Assembly (NCBI GenBank): GCA_019802505.1
Contig: JAFMOC010000021.1
Location: 6,370,501 to 6,434,500, forward strand
Origin: Corydoras sp. C115
Lineage: Eukaryota > Chordata > Actinopteri > Siluriformes > Callichthyidae
Length of the DNA stretch: 64,000 bases
Direction: 5' to 3'
A model generated the notes under the pieces. The model had not been told where the DNA came from, searched no databases, and worked only from the letters and a program-made list of their open reading frames with translations. Of the stretch, positions 60,506 to 64,000 are shown in pieces (the first letter of the stretch is position 1; each line of letters begins with the position of its first letter). The position numbers were made by a program, and so were the translations under genes.

Positions 60506-60735
60506 GGAGATACTTCTGGTTTATCATATCTGACCAGATGACCACAGATCCGTACTGTTTTTTTATTAATACTATCACCACTGATTATTGTCTTGTACTG
60601 CATTGTTGAATTTATTTTTTACATTTTGTTTGATTTATAAATAATGTTCTTTTTTAGTTTTATACACAATATTATCATATTTAACATAACTTTTACTAGA
60701 GTAAATTTTTTTTAAATCCTTTCTGTAGGCTCATC

Positions 60736-61052
60736 TCATTATATTCCACTTAATCCTTTACTAGGCACTAGTACTAGTAGGTCACGGGCGAGGGGGTTCC
60801 ATGCCCATCCAGGGGAGAACGTTTCAGACGCTGGGCAGATACATCCAGGGCAGGGCATCAATCCATTGATGGGCACACACTTAATTACAGACACACACAG
60901 ACTATATAGGGGTAATTTAGATAGATCATTTAGATTTAAAGCAGCTAATTCACCTTGAAAACACACACAGGCATGGGAAGTACATGGAAACACCACGCAG
61001 ACTGGGATACGAACCTGCACTGAGAGGTGGACATGCTTACCACTGAGATTTA
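60736..61052 (-). repeat. SINE-A relative, old, with deletions
   Basis: Reverse copy: ttccacttaatcctttacta, aacgtttcagacgctgggca and a head remnant cttaccactgag; about 60 bases of the core are missing. Confidence 0.8.
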
Positions 61053-61270
61053 GGTCAGGACACTGGGAAAGTCAAAACTTTAATTCTTATGTTAATAATA
61101 TGTTTTTGGATTTGATTTCGATGTGTGATTTAAGTCATCTTTCACTCAGAGCAAGCTTCTTCAGGGAAGAGTTCATTTAATATCTCAAGACAATTAATAC
61201 ATGCTTAATATACAAAAGCAAGTCCAGGATCTTTAGGTAATTTATAAAATATACATAAATACATTCATCA

Positions 61271-61286
61271 GACACACACACACTCA

Positions 61287-61328
<42 letters not shown>

Positions 61329-61678
61329 TCATTCATTCATTATCTCCCGCTTTATCCTCTATTAGGGTCGCGGTGGGGTTCCCCATGCCCATCCAGGGGA
61401 GAACGTTTTGGGCGCTGGGCAGATACACCCAGGACAGGGCGCCAATCCATCGCTGGGCACAAACTCACTCACACACACACACACTCTCTATATGGGGCAA
61501 TTTGGAGAATTCAATTGACTTGATCCATGTTTTTGGACTGTGGGAAGAAACCGAAGAACCCGGAGGAAACCCACGCGGACACGGGGAGAACATGGAAACT
61601 CCACCCAGATGGGGATTCGAACCGGGAATCCCTAGCGCTGAGAGGCAAACGTGCTAACCACTAAGCCACCGTACCGCC

Positions 61679-61741
<63 letters not shown>
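61271..61741. repeat. (CA)n(TA)n microsatellite with inserted SINE-A
   Basis: CA/TA runs at 61271-61329 and 61679-61741 surround a full reversed SINE-A (61330-61678). The same compound repeat on both sides shows the SINE landed in it or that the tail nucleated expansion. Confidence 0.92.
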
Positions 61742-61742
<1 letters not shown>

Positions 61743-61758
61743 CAGTAAATATATAAAT

Positions 61759-61931
61759 TTATCGCTGGGCACACACTCACTCACACAAACACACTCTATA
61801 TGGGGCATTTTGGAGAACTCAATTGACCTTGGCCCTCAATTGTGGGAGGAAACCAGAGAACCCGGAGGAAACCCACATGGACACGGGGAGAACATGGAAA
61901 CTCCCTAGTGCTGAGAAGCAAACTTGCTAAC
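61759..61931 (-). repeat. SINE-A, internal and head fragment
   Basis: Reverse fragment from atcgctgggcacacactc to gaagcaaacttgctaacg, missing the 3' third and the B box. Confidence 0.85.
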
Positions 61932-62503
61932 GTGATATATATATATATATACTGTATATACATTGGTCATAAACAATATTAACAGAAATGCTGATGATAC
62001 ATTAATAAATTTATAGTTATATTTATACAGTTATATCAGAGAAATCAAATGATAATAATTGTGTAAAACTGTGTGCAGGACATTAATCGATGGATGAAAA
62101 AATAATGTTCTGTTACTGATGGCCTGCTGGGCCAAAGGCAATTAAATGTAATAATTCAGATTATTCGTTTTTTCTGTTTTTATATAGAAGAGCAATAAAA
62201 AATCCTGATGATAACATTTATTGTAGTCTCATATTTGAAGTGCATATAGATCACGTTACAAGAACTGCTTACTTCATTATAAATCTGAAGGTATCATAAA
62301 TTACGTAAAATGGTAATTCCTTATTGATATTAAAAGGATTCAGCCCAATGAAATCTTTTTAAACCATCAGAGGGTACAGGCTTATTATCAGTACCAAGAC
62401 CAGATCAATCAAATTCATGGGACATGGCCAAATTCTATAAAACTTTGCAATAATCTACTAATTAGAGTTTGGGACTCGGGACATGATTTTAATGGTTATG
62501 ATG
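61932..62503. other. unassigned sequence
   Basis: AT-rich, nothing recognised. Confidence 0.4.
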
Positions 62504-62845
62504 AGGTGGTTTAGTGGTTAGCACGTTCTCCTCTCAGCACTAGGGATTCCCGGTTCGAATCCATATCTGGGTGGAGTTTCCATGTTCTCCCCGTGTCTGC
62601 GTGGGTTTCCTCCGGGTTCTCCGGTTTCCTCCCACAGTCCAAAAACATGGATCAAGTCAATTGAGTTCTCAAAATTGCCCCATATAGAGTGTGTCTGTGT
62701 GAGTGAGTGTGTACCCAGCGATGGATTGGCGCCCTGTCCTGGGTGTATCTGCCCAGCGCCCGAGAAGTTCTCCCCTGGATGGGCATGGGGAACCCCACCG
62801 CGACCCTAATAGAGGATAAAGCGGGAGATAATGAATGAATGAATG
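62504..62845 (+). repeat. SINE-A, lacking first bases
   Basis: Begins ggtggtttagtggttag; (ATGA)n tail; flanking atgatgagg on both sides. Confidence 0.92.
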
Positions 62846-62918
62846 ATGAGGCATAAGATAAGAACATTCACCTACTAGATGATCTCTGAGGTAAATGGAG
62901 CAAAGTTGTGTGATAGTT

Positions 62919-63256
62919 TCATTCATTCATTATCTCCCGCTTTATCCTCTATTAGGGTCGCGGTGGGGTTCCCCATGCCCATCCAGGGGAGAACGTCTCG
63001 GGCGCTGGGCAGATAGACCCAGGACAGGGCGCCAATCCATCGCTGGGTACACACTCACACACACACACACACTCTATATGGGGCAATTTAGAGAACTCAA
63101 TTAACTTGATCCATGTTTTTGGACTGTGGGAGGAAACCGGAGAACCCGGAGGAAACCCACGCGGACACGGGGAGAACATGGAAACTCCACCCAGATGGGG
63201 ATTCGAACCAGGAATCCCTAGCGCTGAGAGGCGAACGTGCTAACCACTAAGCCGCC
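62919..63256 (-). repeat. SINE-A, nearly complete
   Basis: Reverse copy with target duplication tgtgtgatagtt on both sides; a few head bases are deleted (ctaagccgcc). Confidence 0.93.
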
Positions 63257-63674
63257 TGTGTGATAGTTATAAACTATAAACTATAGGAATTGTTCGACTG
63301 AAATGGGATTTGTGGAAGGGCCACCTCCTCCTCGTGAACAACGTTTGAGGATGGTTGGGGCTTTGGGGCTCCCTCATAACAGATCTAAGGCTGACTGACA
63401 TAGTGTCAGAGTTTTGACTGACACTATTGCATTATTTTCAGTCTGTATAAAAATCCGCACTCTTCTGTCTGCCCACCTGTCAATCGTCCTTTCTTTATTT
63501 CCTTTCACTTGCTCCCAATCCTGAATTGTGTATCTCCTGATGTGATGAGTTGGCTCTGTACTGTTGTTCTTGACAGATTCCACAACTCTTCATATTTTAC
63601 ATCAAAACACCTGCAATACAAGCTAAACCTGCAAACTGGAGACTTTGCAAAATTTGCTGTAGTGACTATAAACT
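63257..63674. other. unassigned sequence
   Basis: No repeat or exon recognised. Confidence 0.4.
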
Positions 63675-64000
63675 CGCGGCACGTTGGCTTAGTGGTTAGC
63701 ACGTTTGCCTCTCAGCGCTAGGGATTCCCGGTTCGAATCCCCATCTGGGTGGAGTTTCCATGGAGTTTCCTCCGGGTTCTCCGGTTTCCTCCCACAGTCC
63801 AAAAACATGGATCAAGTCAATTGAATTCTCCAAATTATCCCAAATAGAGTGTGTCTGTGTGAGTGAGTGAGTGTGTGCCCAGCAATCGATTGGCACCCTG
63901 TTCTGGGTGTATCTTCCAGAGCCCAAACGTTCTCCCCTGGATGGACATGGGGACCCCCCCCTAGTAGAGGATGAAGCAGAAGATAATGGATGGATGGATG
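63675..64000 (+). repeat. SINE-A, reaching window end
   Basis: Head gcggcacgttggcttag, a deletion in the core start (ttccatggagtttcctcc) and an (ATGG)n tail running to the last base. Confidence 0.9.

Overview
Vertebrate, ray-finned fish (teleost) genomic DNA. Two multi-exon genes with GT-AG introns are present, recognisable by homology as chsy3 (chondroitin sulfate synthase 3, minus strand, first two coding exons only) and minar2 (KIAA1024L, plus strand, three coding exons, complete). MINAR2 and CHSY3 are also neighbours on human 5q23.3, which supports both calls. The rest is very rich in tRNA-derived SINEs, Tc1-like and hAT-like DNA transposons, non-LTR retrotransposon ends and microsatellites, as in fish genomes. 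I cannot name the species; an otophysan such as a catfish is only a guess.

Layout. Bases 1-40113 are most likely the large intron of chsy3 downstream of its second visible exon (the gene runs right to left). It carries dozens of copies of one SINE family, here called SINE-A (about 345 bp plus an ATGA or ATGG tail, tRNA-like head with A and B boxes, V-SINE/DANA-like core). Between about 27 and 37 kb SINE-A becomes sparse. Bases 40114-41339 hold the two chsy3 exons and 41340-42130 a CpG-rich presumed promoter/5'UTR. From 42.1 to 45.3 kb are SINE-A arrays, one of them palindromic. From 45.9 to 51.4 kb are microsatellites and two Tc1-like transposons, one with an intact 340-residue transposase and one with a single frameshift. 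minar2 runs from 54382 to 60505, with SINEs, a hAT-type MITE and a possible solo LTR in its introns. The last 3.5 kb is again SINE-rich.

Other families named below: SINE-B (tRNA-like head; 3' end containing taagtcgctttggataaaag), SINE-C (one copy near 30.7 kb) and several 3' ends of non-LTR elements.

Main observations. (1) The last part of chsy3 exon 1, which should encode about 50 conserved residues including the DDD metal-binding motif, is missing; coding sequence is joined directly to the interior of a hAT fragment at a SINE-head-like junction. (2) SINE-A copies have been turned into tandem arrays at about nine places, often with the target-site duplication or a short piece of unique flank copied as a spacer, which looks like early satellite formation. 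(3) A SINE dimer at 25 kb carries as its internal spacer the target-site duplication of a monomer at 23 kb. (4) The Tc1 element at 46-47.7 kb appears structurally complete. I found no new defence or enzymatic system; the unusual biology here is repeat dynamics around chsy3 and minar2.
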